This document shows, one piece after another, positions 26,801 through 40,181 of a stretch of DNA of 64,000 bases. The stretch's first letter is position 1; the number at the start of each line of letters is the position of its first letter. The notes under the pieces are model-generated. The model did not search any database and was not told the DNA's origin. It saw only the letters and a program-made list of their open reading frames with translations. Position numbers and translations under genes: made by a program. The stretch comes from Amycolatopsis antarctica (lineage in GTDB: Bacteria; Actinomycetota; Actinomycetes; Mycobacteriales; Pseudonocardiaceae): assembly GCF_002262875.1 (NCBI RefSeq), contig NZ_NKYE01000015.1, positions 123,805 through 187,804 of the forward strand. The letters run 5' to 3'.

Positions 26801-27420
26801 GCGGCCGCACTGGGATCGGTGTAGGCGGTGGCGATCTCGGTGAGCAGCAGCTCCAGCGAGAGCCCGTCCACGGCGATGTGGTGCACGGTCAGGACGAGCA
26901 GGTGGCGCTCCGGCGCGACGGCGAGGAGCAGCGCGCGCAGCGGGAGTTCCGCGGACAGCGCGAACGGACGGCGCACCTCGCGCTCGGCCCGTTCGACGGC
27001 GGTGGTCGCCCGCGAGTCCGGGGCGACGCCGTCGAGCCCGTCCACCGTCAGCGCGCCGTCCGCGCCGTCCGGCCCGGACACGAGCACCTGTACGGGCGTG
27101 CCCTCGCGGACTTCGTAGTGGCTGTGCAGCACATCGTGCCGGGCGATCACGGCGGCCAGAGCCAGCCGCAGCTCATCGGTGTCCAGCGGGCCGTCCACCC
27201 AGTGCGCGGTGCCCACGTTGTAGGTGGGGGTGCCCGGTTGCCACTGCTCGAAGAACCACACCTGGCGCTGCGCGAAGGACAGCGGGACGACCTCGGGCAC
27301 CGGCTCCGGCGCCACCTCCGTCGTGCCGCGAGCCGCGGAGGCGCCGTCCTCCTCGGCGAGTAGGAGCGCCAGGAGGTCGGCCTCGTCGGTGTCGGTGAAC
27401 TGCTCGGTGTTGTCGCGCAT
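20803..27420 (-). CDS. NRPS-B: C-A(Thr)-PCP-C-A(Asn-like)-PCP
   Basis: A 2205-residue elongation synthetase. A 35-residue acidic N-terminus (QFTDTDEADLLALLLAEEDG) may be a docking segment. C1 has HHIAVDG at 180. A1 has Asp693 and hand-read code DFWNIGMVHK, the standard Thr code. PCP1 Ser1048 sits in LGGDSIRSL. C2 (about 1110-1590; HHAIFDG at 1248) begins DAYPMSVLQAGMVYHM and is diverged from the other C domains. A2 has Asp1796 and code DMPKVGEVGK, closest to Asn (DLTKLGEVGK). PCP2 is Ser2144. There is no E or TE domain. ATG 27420 follows the small gene by 77 nt with a weak AAAGG. The stop overlaps the NRPS-C start, implying translational coupling. Confidence 0.93.
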
Positions 27421-27497
27421 GACCAACCGCGCCTTTCGCTGCTTGCCGCACGCGGGGCCCGCGTCGGGGGAGTGGGAAACGGAGTGAGGGGCGGGTG

Positions 27498-27902
27498 TCA
27501 GGAACCCGGATCCCGTTGGCGGTCGCGCAGGCGAACCAGCGCGAAATGTGCCGCGCCGACGGCGGCCCTGGCGGCCGCGAGGCCGGTCGAGATCAGCGGT
27601 TCGCCCGCGGGATCGGCGGACGGCCGCGCCGTGGCCGCCACCAGGTGGATGGCCGCGTCGAGCCCGGTGGACGCCGCCGCGGCCACCGGATCGGCCGTCG
27701 CCCCGGCGGCGCCCAGCGCCGCGCGGGCGCGCAGCAGCAGCCCGAGCGGGCATTCCGCGGCGCATCCCGGTGCGTCCTGGAGCCTGCGCAGGTCGAAGGT
27801 CGCCGCACAGCAGCCGGGATCGGCGGGGCCGTGCCGTGGCAGGGGATCGACCTCGATCCGTCCGGTCGTCGTCAACGCCGCCTCCTGGGTCCGCTCGCTC
27901 AC
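27498..27902 (-). CDS. Small unknown protein between mbtH and NRPS-B
   Basis: I do not recognise this 134-residue protein. It starts at GTG 27902, 19 nt after the mbtH stop, and ends 77 nt before NRPS-B, so it should be cotranscribed with the assembly line. Visible features are GCCAATFDLRRLQDAPGCAAECPLG, with four Cys in a CC-x13-C-x3-C arrangement at about 31-50, and an Ala-rich, probably helical C-terminal half (AAASTGLDAAIHLVAATA...). There is no signal peptide or transmembrane segment. The Cys set could bind a metal or cluster. Because antisense frames here are also open, its reality rests on the operon position and lack of an alternative. Confidence 0.55.
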   Translation of the reverse strand: MSERTQEAALTTTGRIEVDPLPRHGPADPGCCAATFDLRRLQDAPGCAAECPLGLLLRARAALGAAGATADPVAAAASTGLDAAIHLVAATARPSADPAGEPLISTGLAAARAAVGAAHFALVRLRDRQRDPGS

Positions 27903-27921
27903 GTGCTTGCTGACGGATCGG

Positions 27922-28128
27922 TCACCGTGCCGCCATGCGCTCGCGGACGCTGCGCGGGCGCAGGTCGGTCCACACCCGCTCGACGTGCTCGAGGCACTCC
28001 TCGCGGGTTCCGCTGACGCCCTCGTCGCGCCAGCCGAGCGGGTTGTCCCGGTCGGCAGGCCAGATCGAGTACTGCTCCTCGTCGTTGAGCACGACCTTGA
28101 ACCGCGGCTGCGCTGTGGTCTCCGGCAT
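27922..28128 (-). CDS. mbtH: MbtH family NRPS chaperone
   Basis: A 68-residue protein with the full family signature: FKVVLNDEEQYSIWP, PLGW, the Cys in GTREECLEHVERVWTDLRP, and RS. MbtH proteins bind the N-terminal part of A domains and are needed for solubility or activity of many NRPSs. Its place between NRPS-A and NRPS-B indicates it serves this line. ATG 28128 is preceded by GAGAAGGAGA. It lies 73 nt after NRPS-A. Confidence 0.95.
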   Translation of the reverse strand: MPETTAQPRFKVVLNDEEQYSIWPADRDNPLGWRDEGVSGTREECLEHVERVWTDLRPRSVRERMAAR

Positions 28129-28201
28129 CGCCGTCTCCTTCTCCTCGCCGGCGGCGCACGGGCCGTCCGGTGTGTGGTTGTGTCGTGATCGGTGGTGTGC
28201 C

Positions 28202-32331
<4,130 letters not shown>

Positions 32332-32335
<4 letters not shown>

Positions 32336-34146
32336 CGCGGCACGCTCCCGCCCGCGGCGGGCTCGGGCACCCGCGCGTCCGCACCGACCTTGCTGACCAG
32401 GTTGTCGCCGAGGACCAGGTGGTCGAGCCGCGAGCCCGCGTAGGTGCGCATGGCCAGTTCGGGGTCGCAGATCACCGGCTGCCCACGCAGGTTGAACGAG
32501 GTGTTCAGCAGTACCGGCACGCCGGTGCGCTCGCCGAAGGCGCCGAGCAGCGTCCACAGGCGCGCGTTGTCCTCCCGCCGGACGACCTGCACCCGGGCGG
32601 TCCCGTCGACGTGCGTCACCGCGGGCAGGGTGTCGCGGTGCTCCGGTCGGGTACGGACCACGAACAGCATGTGCGCGTAACGTTCCTCGACCCCGGGCAC
32701 GATCTCGAAGAACCGGTGCACGTCCTCGGCCCGCACCACCGGCGCGAACGGCCGGAAGTCCTCCCGCTGCTTGACGATCGCGTTGAGGTGGTCGCGCATC
32801 CCGGCCGAGCGCGGGTCGGCGAGGATGCTCCGGTTGCCCAGTGCGCGCGGGCCGAACTCCATCCGGTCCTGGAACCAGGCGACGACCGCACCGCCGGCGA
32901 TCAGGCCGGAGACCTCCTTGGCGAGCGCGTCGAAGTCCGGGTAGGCGCGGGCCTGGCAGCCGGGGTCACCGGAGGCGGCGGCGGCCAGCCGCTCGCCGGA
33001 GTAGCCCGGCCCCCAGAACGGCATGGCCATGCGGCCGGCCGGGGCGATCCCGGACCGCTGGGTGTGCACCCGCAGCGCCGCGCCGAGCGCCGAACCGTCG
33101 TCGCCCGAGGCGGGCTGGACGAACAGCCCTTCGAACATCCGGCTGCGCGAGATGAGCCCGTTCGCCGTGCAGTTCAGTGCCACCCCGCCGGCCATGCACA
33201 GGTTGCGCTGGCCGGTGTCCTCCTTCGCCGCCCGCAGCACGTGCAGCAGCGTCGCCTGCAGCCCGGCCTGGACGCCGGCGGCGACGTCCATGTGCCGCTG
33301 CTCGATCGGCTCGCCGGGTGACCGCGGCGAGCCGAAGCGCTCGGTCAGGGTGCGGACGACACCGTCCAGCGTCTCGTGCTCGCGCCAGTCGCGGTTGGCC
33401 GCGGCGAGGGCGGGCACCAGGTACGAACCGTGCTCACCGAGCCGGATCATGCCCATCACGTCCGCGAAGAAGCGTTCGCGGTCGCCGTAGGGCGCGAGGC
33501 CCATCACCTTGTACTCGTCCATGCCGAACTCGAACCCGAGGTACAGGGTGACGGCGCCGTAGAGGGTGCCGAGCGAGTGCAGAGCGGGCACGGTCCGGAC
33601 CACCTCGATGTCCCTGCCGCGCCCGACGGCGACCGTCATGCTCTCCGTCTCGCCCATGCCGTCGGCGACCAGGATCAGCGACTCGTCGAAGCCGCTGAGG
33701 TGGAAGGTGCTCGCCGCGTGTGCCAGGTGGTGCGGCACCGGGACGAAACGCCGCTCCCAGTCCAGTTCCGGCCAGTGCGCGGCCAGTGACTCGCGCTGCA
33801 CCGTGGAGGCGTAGACCTCGTGGAAACGCGCGGCGGTGAAGTCGTTGAGCTCGTGCGCCGCGGAGGGACGGTAGTCGAAGCCGTGCGCCACGTGGTCCAC
33901 ATCGGACATCGTGATTCCGGCCTGCTCCAGGCAGAAGCGGATGGCGTTGACCGGGAAGCCGCCCGTGGTCTTCTCCCCGGTGAACCGTTCCTCGGCCGCC
34001 GCGGCCACCACGCCCTCGTCGGAGACGAGGGCGGCGGCGGCGTCCAGGCCCTGCACGATCCGGTAGTGCCGCGGATCGAGCCCGGGCAGTTCACGCTTCT
34101 TGAAGTCGATGCTGTTGTGCATACCGCTGATGCCGATGACGTACAT
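32332..34146 (-). CDS. NodU/TobZ/CmcH-family carbamoyltransferase
   Basis: A 604-residue protein. Near the N-terminus are GLDAAAALVSDEGVVAAAAEERF and the metal-binding PHHLAHAAST. Later come LVADGMGETES, NLCMAGGVALNCTANG, the GPRALGNRSILADPR motif and VLLNTSFNLRGQP, all hallmarks of the family. Characterised members (TobZ, NovN, CmcH) move the carbamoyl group of carbamoyl phosphate, via carbamoyl-adenylate, to a hydroxyl of a natural product. Overlap with NRPS-A (ATGA) ties it to peptide assembly; likely acceptors are a Ser or Thr hydroxyl of the product, or a free amino acid before activation (inference). It follows the amidohydrolase gene by 68 nt. Confidence 0.92.
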
Positions 34147-34214
34147 GCGCGCTCTCACTCTCGGTCGACGGGTCCCGCGGCACGGCGGGCTCGGTGCTCG
34201 CTGGCGCCGGTGGC

Positions 34215-35522
34215 TCAGCCGGGGCCCGGGTCGAAACCCAGCACGGTCTGCAGCAGCACGTCGGCCCCCGCGACGAGGTGCCACGGCGCGGTGTCCTCGG
34301 CCGGAACGTGACTGAGGCCGCCGATACTCGGGACGAAGATCATCGCCGCGGGTGCCACCCTGCCGATCACCTGTGCGTCGTGCCCGGCGCCGCTGGGCAG
34401 GGCGAACCGGCGGAACCCGAGCCGGTCGGCGGCCTCGGCGATCAGGCCCTGCAGACGCGGATGGCAGGCGACCGGGTCGACGAGCTGGTCCGGCCGCACC
34501 TCGATCACCGTGCCGGTGCGGTCCCCGATCTCCGCGGCCGCCCGGCGCAGCCGGTCCAGTCCCGCCTCGATCGCCTCCACGGACACGTCGCGCAGGTCGA
34601 CACGCATCCGTGCGGTGCCCGGCACGACGTTCCAGGCGTTCGGTTCGATGGCGATGCTGCCGACCGTGGCGACGCGGACCACGCCGTCGGCGCCTGCCAG
34701 CCGCTGTACCTCGACGATCAGGTGGGCCGCCCCGGCCAGGGCGTCCCGGCGCAGTTCCATCGGGGTGGTGCCCGCGTGGTTCGCCTCGCCGCGGACGATG
34801 ACGTCGACGGTCAGCCTGCCGCTGATCGCCTCCACGATGCCGATCTCCGCGTCGAGGTGTTCCAGCACCGGCCCCTGCTCGATGTGCAACTCGATGAAGG
34901 CGGCGATGCGGTCGGGGTGCCAGGCCGCGTCGGCCACCCGGTCGAGGTCGCCGCCGATCCGGGCGGCCAGCTCCGCGATCGGGGTGCCGGCGCGGTCGCA
35001 CATGGCCAGATCGCCGGGCTCCAGTGCGCCGGCGAAGGCGTGCGAGCCCCACATGCCGCGGGTGCCGCTGGCGCCCTCCTCGTTGGCGAACACCACCACC
35101 GCCGCCGGTCGTTCGAGCCGGACGCGGTGGTCGTGCAGGGTGTGCAGCACCTCGATGCCGGCGAGCACGCCGTACGCCCCGTCGAGGGCGCCGCCGTCGG
35201 GGACGGTGTCGGTGTGCGAGCCGATCAACAGGGTGGGCGCGGCGGGCGCCGAGTCGGCCGGACGGCTGCCGATGATGTTGCCGGCCTCGTCAGTGTGGAC
35301 CTCCAGTCCGGCCTCCCGCATGAAGCCGCGGACCAGCTCCCGGCCGGCGACGTCCTCCTTGGTGAAGGCGAGCCGGTGCACGCCGCCGTCGGCGGTGCCG
35401 CCGACCTGCCGGAGCCGGTCGATCCGGCCGAGCAGCCGGTCGCCGTCGATCCGCAGCCCACGACGTTCGGCCACGGCCCCGGTCGCGGGCAGCCGCTGCT
35501 CGACGTCCGCCAGTTCGCTCAT
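34215..35522 (-). CDS. M20-family N-carbamoyl-L-amino-acid hydrolase / allantoate amidohydrolase
   Basis: A 435-residue HyuC/AllC-like metallo-amidohydrolase. Metal ligands are visible in IGSHTDTVPDGGALDGAYG, FANEEGASG, ELHIEQGPVLE and GGLSHVPAEDT; NHAGTTPM is the dimer-domain substrate motif. The family hydrolyses N-carbamoyl amino acids, ureidoglycolate precursors or allantoate to amine, CO2 and ammonia. As first gene of the NRPS operon, next to a carbamoyltransferase, it may supply or trim a carbamoylated building block, or act in self-protection (inference). ATG 35522 has GGGG just upstream. A catabolic role unrelated to the peptide is possible. Confidence 0.9.
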   Translation of the reverse strand: MSELADVEQRLPATGAVAERRGLRIDGDRLLGRIDRLRQVGGTADGGVHRLAFTKEDVAGRELVRGFMREAGLEVHTDEAGNIIGSRPADSAPAAPTLLIGSHTDTVPDGGALDGAYGVLAGIEVLHTLHDHRVRLERPAAVVVFANEEGASGTRGMWGSHAFAGALEPGDLAMCDRAGTPIAELAARIGGDLDRVADAAWHPDRIAAFIELHIEQGPVLEHLDAEIGIVEAISGRLTVDVIVRGEANHAGTTPMELRRDALAGAAHLIVEVQRLAGADGVVRVATVGSIAIEPNAWNVVPGTARMRVDLRDVSVEAIEAGLDRLRRAAAEIGDRTGTVIEVRPDQLVDPVACHPRLQGLIAEAADRLGFRRFALPSGAGHDAQVIGRVAPAAMIFVPSIGGLSHVPAEDTAPWHLVAGADVLLQTVLGFDPGPG

Positions 35523-35569
35523 CACAACCCCATTCGGCTGGTCAGCCGCGCGAGGGCGCCGGTACGCGG

Positions 35570-35610
35570 GTCGTCCGGTCGGTCTCGTTCGCGCGCCTGC
35601 CCCGGACGAC
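35570..35610. promoter_or_regulatory. Inverted repeat in the NRPS operon leader
   Basis: Arms GTCGTCCGG (35570-35578) and CCGGACGAC (35602-35610) are perfect complements with a 23-nt loop, 48 bp before the amidohydrolase start. It could be an operator or a leader hairpin. Confidence 0.35.
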
Positions 35611-35903
35611 CGGCCGGACCACCCTTCGGGAATGTGTTCCGATTGCTGGGAACGGGCGGATAACGCCGTTTTCGCAGCGGTGGATCCGGTCGGCAGGATC
35701 TGCCGTCGGGGCGAGGAAATTGAAACCGCGAAGCCGTGCCGTGCGCCAGGTACTTTTACCGGCAGAACCGGCGGCACTGCCGATGGAACCGGTCGTCGGC
35801 AGAATCAGGAAAGTGGCGCCGAGTAACGTCCAACTGCGCCGGATGGCCCAATCCGGCATCGATACGGCTTCGTGACTTGTCGTACTCCCGATCGATTTCT
35901 CGC

Positions 35904-35919
35904 ACAGCAAGCGTGCTGT
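35904..35919. promoter_or_regulatory. Palindrome ACAGCA-N4-TGCTGT in the NRPS promoter region
   Basis: Perfect 6-bp arms around AGCG, in the AT-richer part of the divergent region. It is a candidate binding site for the XRE/NB-ARC regulator. Confidence 0.4.
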
Positions 35920-36034
35920 CACAGTGCGGAAGGAAATTGCTCTGAAAGAGTGCATTGGTCGGAGGATGCTTGCCCGGGAGGATTTCGGCCGTTTGACTAC
36001 GCTTGCGCCGACGGGCCGGACAATGCCGGTCGCG

Positions 36035-36060
36035 GTAATGACCGGCGACACATATTACCT
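36035..36060. promoter_or_regulatory. Inverted repeat GGTAAT-N14-ATTACC before the regulator gene
   Basis: Perfect 6-bp arms ending 55 bp before the regulator start and overlapping a possible -10 (TATTAC, 36054-36059). This fits autoregulation. Confidence 0.4.
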
Positions 36061-36115
36061 TTTTTCGAGCGAGTTCATTCACAACAAGAAATTGTCATGA
36101 GCACGGAGGTTGGCG

Positions 36116-37546
36116 TTGTCTGTCGATTTCATGGATGCGGACAATGCCGAGTTCGCCGTCGCGGCGCCGGCTCTCACCGCGGAGCAGACCTTCGGCATGG
36201 TGTTGCGCACCCACCGGGTCGCGGCCGGGCTGACCCAGGAGGAACTGTCCGAGCTGTCCTGTCTCAGCGTGCGCGCCATCCGGAACATGGAGATCGGCCG
36301 TACCGGGCGTCCGCAGCGGCAGTCCGTTGTGCTGCTGGCCAATGCGCTCGGTCTGAGTGACTCGGTGCTCGACGAGCTGTTGCGTACCGGGCGCCGGGTC
36401 CGCCCCGAACGACCGGCCTGCCCGGGTGCCGAGGCGCGGCCGGAGGAGCGGGACACCCGTTGTGAACTGCCCGCCGACGCGCCCGAACTGTTCGGGCGGG
36501 CCGGGCTCGTCGAACGGATCGAGGAGCACCTGCTGGCGCCCTCCGGCCCGGCGGGACCGGCGATCCTGACCGGGCAGCCGGGAGCGGGCAAGACCGCCCT
36601 TGCGGTGCATGTCGCCCACCGCGTCCGCACCCGCTTCCCGGACGGCCAGATCTTCGTCGACGCCCAGGGACCGCGATGCGAGCCGATGTCCGCGGACGCG
36701 GTGCTCGGCCGGGTACTGCGATCGCTGGGCGTCACCGATCCGCCGCGGCGGGCGGAGGAGCGATCGGCGCTGCTGCGGGCGATGCTGAGCACGCGACGGG
36801 TGATCGTCGTGGTGGACAACGTCGGTGGCGAGGCACAGGTCCGGTCGCTCCTGCCCGCCGCCGCCCGCAGTGCCCTCATCCTGGTCGGCCGCTGCCCGCT
36901 CCCGGCACTGCCCCAGGGGCGTACCTGGCAGGTGGACGAACTCGGCACCGCCGACGGTCTCGCCCTGCTGGCCGGGGTGGCCGGCGCGAGACGGGTCGCC
37001 GACGAACCCGCCGAGGCGCGCGCCATCGTCGAGCAGTGCGGTGGCCTCCCGCTGGCGGTGCGGATCGCGGGCTGCTGGCTCGCCGCCCGCCCGCATCGCG
37101 GGCTGCACGCGCTGACGAACCTGCTGGCGGATGCCCCGGGCAGGCTGGAACGCCTGCAGGTGGGCGATCTGAGCGTCCGGTCGAGCATCGCCGCGCACCA
37201 CCGCGACCTGGGTGCCCGCGACATGCCCACCGTGCGGCTGCTCGCCGCGCGGGAGCGGGAGGGCGGGTTCGACGCGGCCGATGTCGCCGCGCTGACCGGC
37301 GGCGACACCGCCCGCGGTCAGGAGATCATCGACAATCTGGTGCACCACCAGCTCGCGACGGTGACCGTCGGCGGTGGCCGCCTCCTCTGCCGGTTGTATC
37401 CGCTGCCCGCCCTCTACAGCACGTACTGCGCGCCCCGCGGGCAGGACGCCGGCGGCACCCCGACCAGGGCGATCCGCAGGGTCGCCTCCGGTGCCCCGCA
37501 GCATCTGCCCGCGTTCTCGGTCATCACCGGCCGGGTGCGCGCGTGA
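36116..37546 (+). CDS. XRE/NB-ARC transcriptional regulator, probable NRPS cluster regulator
   Basis: A 476-residue protein. The N-terminal XRE helix-turn-helix (FGMVLRTHRVAAGLTQEELSEL, then SVRAIRNMEIGR) is followed by an NB-ARC/STAND ATPase with Walker A GQPGAGKT (about 153-160), Walker B VIVVVDNV (about 229) and a GLPLAVRIAGCWL motif. The long TPR sensor typical of larger relatives is lacking. Such proteins are frequent cluster-situated activators in actinomycetes. TTG 36116 is favoured: GGAGG ends 6 nt upstream, while TTG 36110 is too close; ATG 36131 is possible. The stop overlaps the exporter start (GTGA), so the two are coupled. Divergent from the NRPS operon. Confidence 0.85.
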   Translation: MSVDFMDADNAEFAVAAPALTAEQTFGMVLRTHRVAAGLTQEELSELSCLSVRAIRNMEIGRTGRPQRQSVVLLANALGLSDSVLDELLRTGRRVRPERPACPGAEARPEERDTRCELPADAPELFGRAGLVERIEEHLLAPSGPAGPAILTGQPGAGKTALAVHVAHRVRTRFPDGQIFVDAQGPRCEPMSADAVLGRVLRSLGVTDPPRRAEERSALLRAMLSTRRVIVVVDNVGGEAQVRSLLPAAARSALILVGRCPLPALPQGRTWQVDELGTADGLALLAGVAGARRVADEPAEARAIVEQCGGLPLAVRIAGCWLAARPHRGLHALTNLLADAPGRLERLQVGDLSVRSSIAAHHRDLGARDMPTVRLLAAREREGGFDAADVAALTGGDTARGQEIIDNLVHHQLATVTVGGGRLLCRLYPLPALYSTYCAPRGQDAGGTPTRAIRRVASGAPQHLPAFSVITGRVRA

Positions 37547-38790
37547 GCGCCCCCGGCCGCAGCGAGGACCGGCAGGCCGAGACGGCCGAACCCGCGCGGC
37601 GATCCCGGTTCCTGCCGCTGTGGCTGTCCACCGCGTGCTCCGGCCTGGCCGACGGGGTGTACCTGATGGTGCTGCCGCTGATCGCGCTCACGCTGACCAC
37701 CTCGCCCGCGCTGATCGCGGGTGTCCGGGTGGCACAGACCGCGGCCGGGCTGATCTTCGGGCTGGCGGTCGGCGTCCTGGTCGACCGGTTCGACCGGCGG
37801 AAGCTGATCATCTACGCGGGTGCCATCAGGGGCGCGGCCATGGCCGGCCTCGCCGCCGCGATCGCGCTCGACGCACTCACCCTGCCGCTGGTCTTCGTCG
37901 CGGCCTTCGTCATCGGCACCGCCGAATGCGTCAGCGACACCGCGGGGCAGGCGATCGTGCCGATGGTGGTGGAGCGGGACGGACTGCGCCGGGCCAACGG
38001 CCGCATCTACGGCACGCAGACCGTCACCAACGACTTCGTCGGCGCGCCACTCGGGGCGGCGCTGCTGGGCCTGTCCACCGTCGTCGCGGTGCTCACGCCC
38101 GCCGGGCTGTACCTGATCGCCGCCGTCGCCCTGCTGCCGCTGGCCGGAAGGTTCACCGCCGTCGCCGAGAGCGGCACCCCCACGACGGTGATGCAGGAGA
38201 TGTGGGCCGGGGTGAAGTCGTTGTGGGACAACGTGGTTCTCCGCCGGATCGCGATGTACGGGGCGATCTCCAATTTCACCAACTCCGCGTTCTTCGCGGT
38301 GTTCATCCTCTTCGCCGTGGGCGGCACTTCGGCGATGGGACTGTCGAGCTTCCAGTACGGCCTGCTGCTCACGGCGGCCGCGGCGGGAGCGGTGTCCGGG
38401 GCGTCGCTGGCCGATCGGGTATGCCGTTCGCTGTCGCCGCGGGTCGTGCTGACCGGAGTGGTGCTGGCGCTGGGGCTCTGCTTCGCGACGCCGGTACTGA
38501 CGAGCTCGCCACCCCTGGTGGCGCTGGTGCTTGCCGCGTCCGGTTTCGTCACCGCCATCGGTGGGGTGATGACGGTGTCCCTGCGCCAGACGCTGGCGCC
38601 GGCGAACCTGATCGGCCGGGTCGCGGCGGGCAGCAGGCTGCTGTCGCTGGCGGCACGGCCACTCGGCGCCCTCGCCGGTGGCGCCGTGTCGCAGGTGTCC
38701 GGGCCGAGGGGCCTGTTCGTGGTGCTCGCAGTGGTCGTGCTGACCGCGCTTCCGCTGACCGTCCGCCTGCGTGCGGGGGAGCCCGGCTGA
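37543..38790 (+). CDS. MFS transporter, probable peptide exporter
   Basis: A 415-residue membrane protein with about 12 hydrophobic segments. The MFS motif A between TM2 and TM3 is GVLVDRFDRRKL, and a central TVMQEMWAGVKSLWDN loop is typical of the MFS_3/enterobactin-exporter branch. Translationally coupled to the cluster regulator, it is the best candidate for exporting the NRPS product or for self-resistance. The substrate is inferred from context only. Confidence 0.88.
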   Translation: MSAPGRSEDRQAETAEPARRSRFLPLWLSTACSGLADGVYLMVLPLIALTLTTSPALIAGVRVAQTAAGLIFGLAVGVLVDRFDRRKLIIYAGAIRGAAMAGLAAAIALDALTLPLVFVAAFVIGTAECVSDTAGQAIVPMVVERDGLRRANGRIYGTQTVTNDFVGAPLGAALLGLSTVVAVLTPAGLYLIAAVALLPLAGRFTAVAESGTPTTVMQEMWAGVKSLWDNVVLRRIAMYGAISNFTNSAFFAVFILFAVGGTSAMGLSSFQYGLLLTAAAAGAVSGASLADRVCRSLSPRVVLTGVVLALGLCFATPVLTSSPPLVALVLAASGFVTAIGGVMTVSLRQTLAPANLIGRVAAGSRLLSLAARPLGALAGGAVSQVSGPRGLFVVLAVVVLTALPLTVRLRAGEPG

Positions 38791-38817
38791 CCGCGTGGAA
38801 TCCGCCTGTGCCGACGC

Positions 38818-38847
38818 TTGACGATGGCCGCGCGCACCGTGTTAATC
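38818..38847 (+). promoter_or_regulatory. Candidate SigA-type promoter
   Basis: TTGACG (38818-38823), 18-bp spacer, TTAATC (38842-38847). It would give a leader of about 220 nt to the nitroreductase-hemerythrin gene at 39076. I see no known RNA element in that leader. Confidence 0.45.
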
Positions 38848-39075
38848 TTCGAACCGAGCCCCGTATGGGCCTACGCACGGAGGTAGCGGCTACTCAGCCA
38901 CCACTCGGAGAACGGCACATTCCCGTTTCTTTCCGCATCTGCCTTCCGCATCCGACGTTCCGGTTTTCCCGGCACAGTGCGGTTTCCTGCGCGTAGCGGC
39001 CTACGGGGCTTCGTCGTGCCCGCTCCTGCCGGTGATGGCTGCCTCCGGTCGGATCGATCTCGACGAAAGGACCAC

Positions 39076-40062
39076 ATGAGCGAACACCACACGGTTGCGA
39101 ACCGGGCCACCGATGACCGGGCGACCCCGGACCGGGCGTCCGACAACCCCGAGCCATTCGACATCGCCGGGTTCCAGCGCGGCGTGATCGCGGAGTTCCG
39201 GGAGAACCGGGGACTCGTCGGCGGCATGTTCGCCGGATCGGCGCTCGTCCTGCTGACCACCGTCGGCGCGCGCACCGGTCTGCGCCGCACGGTTCCGCTG
39301 GCATACCTGGAGATCGGCGGGCAGCCGCTCGTCGTCGCCTCGGCGATGGGCGGCCCCGCCCATCCCGCGTGGTACCACAACATCCGCCGGGACCCGGTGG
39401 TCACCGTCGAGACCGGAACCGAGACCTACCAGGCGATCGCCGCGATTCCCGCCGGACGGGAACGCGATGAGCTGTTCGCCGGGGTGGTCGAGGCGGAGCC
39501 GGGATTCGCCGACTACCAGGCGAGAACGACCCGGGCCATCCCCGTGGTCACCCTGCACCGGGACGACCCGCGACCGGGCGCGGAGCGGCTGCGCGGGCTG
39601 GGTGACTTCCTGGTGGAGGGGCACGACTGGCTCCGGCGTGAACTGGCGGAACTCCGCGGTCAGGTGGGCCGGATCGCCGACGGGCACGCTGCCCCCGGTG
39701 CGCTGGAACGGATTCCGCCCGGTGCCGCGCACCGTCTGCGTACGCACTGCCTCGAGTTCTGCTCGGCGCTCGAACAGCACCACATCGGGGAGGACATGGG
39801 AGCGTTTCCCATGCTGGCGCAACGCTTTCCGGCGCTCGCCCCGGACCTGCGCAGGCTCGGTGCGGAACACGCGGTGGTGGCGGACCTGCGGGAGCGGATC
39901 GGTGTGCTGGTCGAGTCCTACGTTCCCGGCGAGAGCGATCCAGTGGTGCTGCGCGGCGAACTGGAACGGCTGGCGGACCGGCTGGAAGCGCATTTCGACT
40001 ACGAGGAACGGACCGTGGTGACCGCGTTGAACGCCGTCGGCCCCGCTCCGGACATCGGCTGA
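39076..40062 (+). CDS. Fusion of an F420-dependent nitroreductase-like (DDN) domain and a hemerythrin domain
   Basis: A 328-residue protein. Residues about 28-165 match the deazaflavin-dependent nitroreductase (DDN/FGD-like split-barrel) family: LLTTVGARTGLRRTVPLAYL, GGPAHPAWYHNIRRDPVVTVE and FADYQARTTRAIPVVTL. Residues about 172-320 form a four-helix hemerythrin HHE domain with GHDWLRREL, HHIGEDMGAFP, EHAVV and HFDYEERTV, supplying the His/Glu di-iron ligands. DDN proteins use F420H2 to reduce quinones or nitro compounds; hemerythrins bind O2, NO or iron. The fusion suggests an F420-linked O2/NO or redox-stress function (inference). ATG 39076 follows GAAAGG. Confidence 0.85.
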   Translation: MSEHHTVANRATDDRATPDRASDNPEPFDIAGFQRGVIAEFRENRGLVGGMFAGSALVLLTTVGARTGLRRTVPLAYLEIGGQPLVVASAMGGPAHPAWYHNIRRDPVVTVETGTETYQAIAAIPAGRERDELFAGVVEAEPGFADYQARTTRAIPVVTLHRDDPRPGAERLRGLGDFLVEGHDWLRRELAELRGQVGRIADGHAAPGALERIPPGAAHRLRTHCLEFCSALEQHHIGEDMGAFPMLAQRFPALAPDLRRLGAEHAVVADLRERIGVLVESYVPGESDPVVLRGELERLADRLEAHFDYEERTVVTALNAVGPAPDIG

Positions 40063-40118
40063 CCGACCGCGCCGGGAACGGGCCGCCGTTCCCGGCGTGG
40101 CCTCCGGCGAAGCGATAG

Positions 40119-40129
40119 GTGACTGTCAC
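40119..40129. promoter_or_regulatory. Palindrome in the P450 operon promoter region
   Basis: GTGAC-T-GTCAC is a perfect dyad 53 bp before the P450 start, followed by a direct repeat TTCGGTG. It is a plausible operator for the TetR protein encoded at the end of the operon. Confidence 0.4.
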
Positions 40130-40181
40130 TTCGGTGGTACGTTCGGTGAGGACCCCACCACGGCCGGAGAGGATTCAGACG

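Larger units (their letters stand above)
35523..36115. other. Divergent control region between the NRPS operon and its regulator
   Basis: 593 bp with no supported gene. It becomes clearly less GC-rich from about 35870 onward, including a T-run near 36060. It should contain the start sites of the leftward operon and the rightward regulator. Three inverted repeats are listed separately. A TTGACT in the 35990s is a possible -35 for the regulator, without a convincing -10. Confidence 0.6.

Noticed and set aside
34215..35522. Assigning the amidohydrolase as a dedicated self-resistance enzyme.
   Set aside because: Only position supports it; the family is mostly catabolic, so it was kept as a general carbamoylase/allantoate hydrolase.
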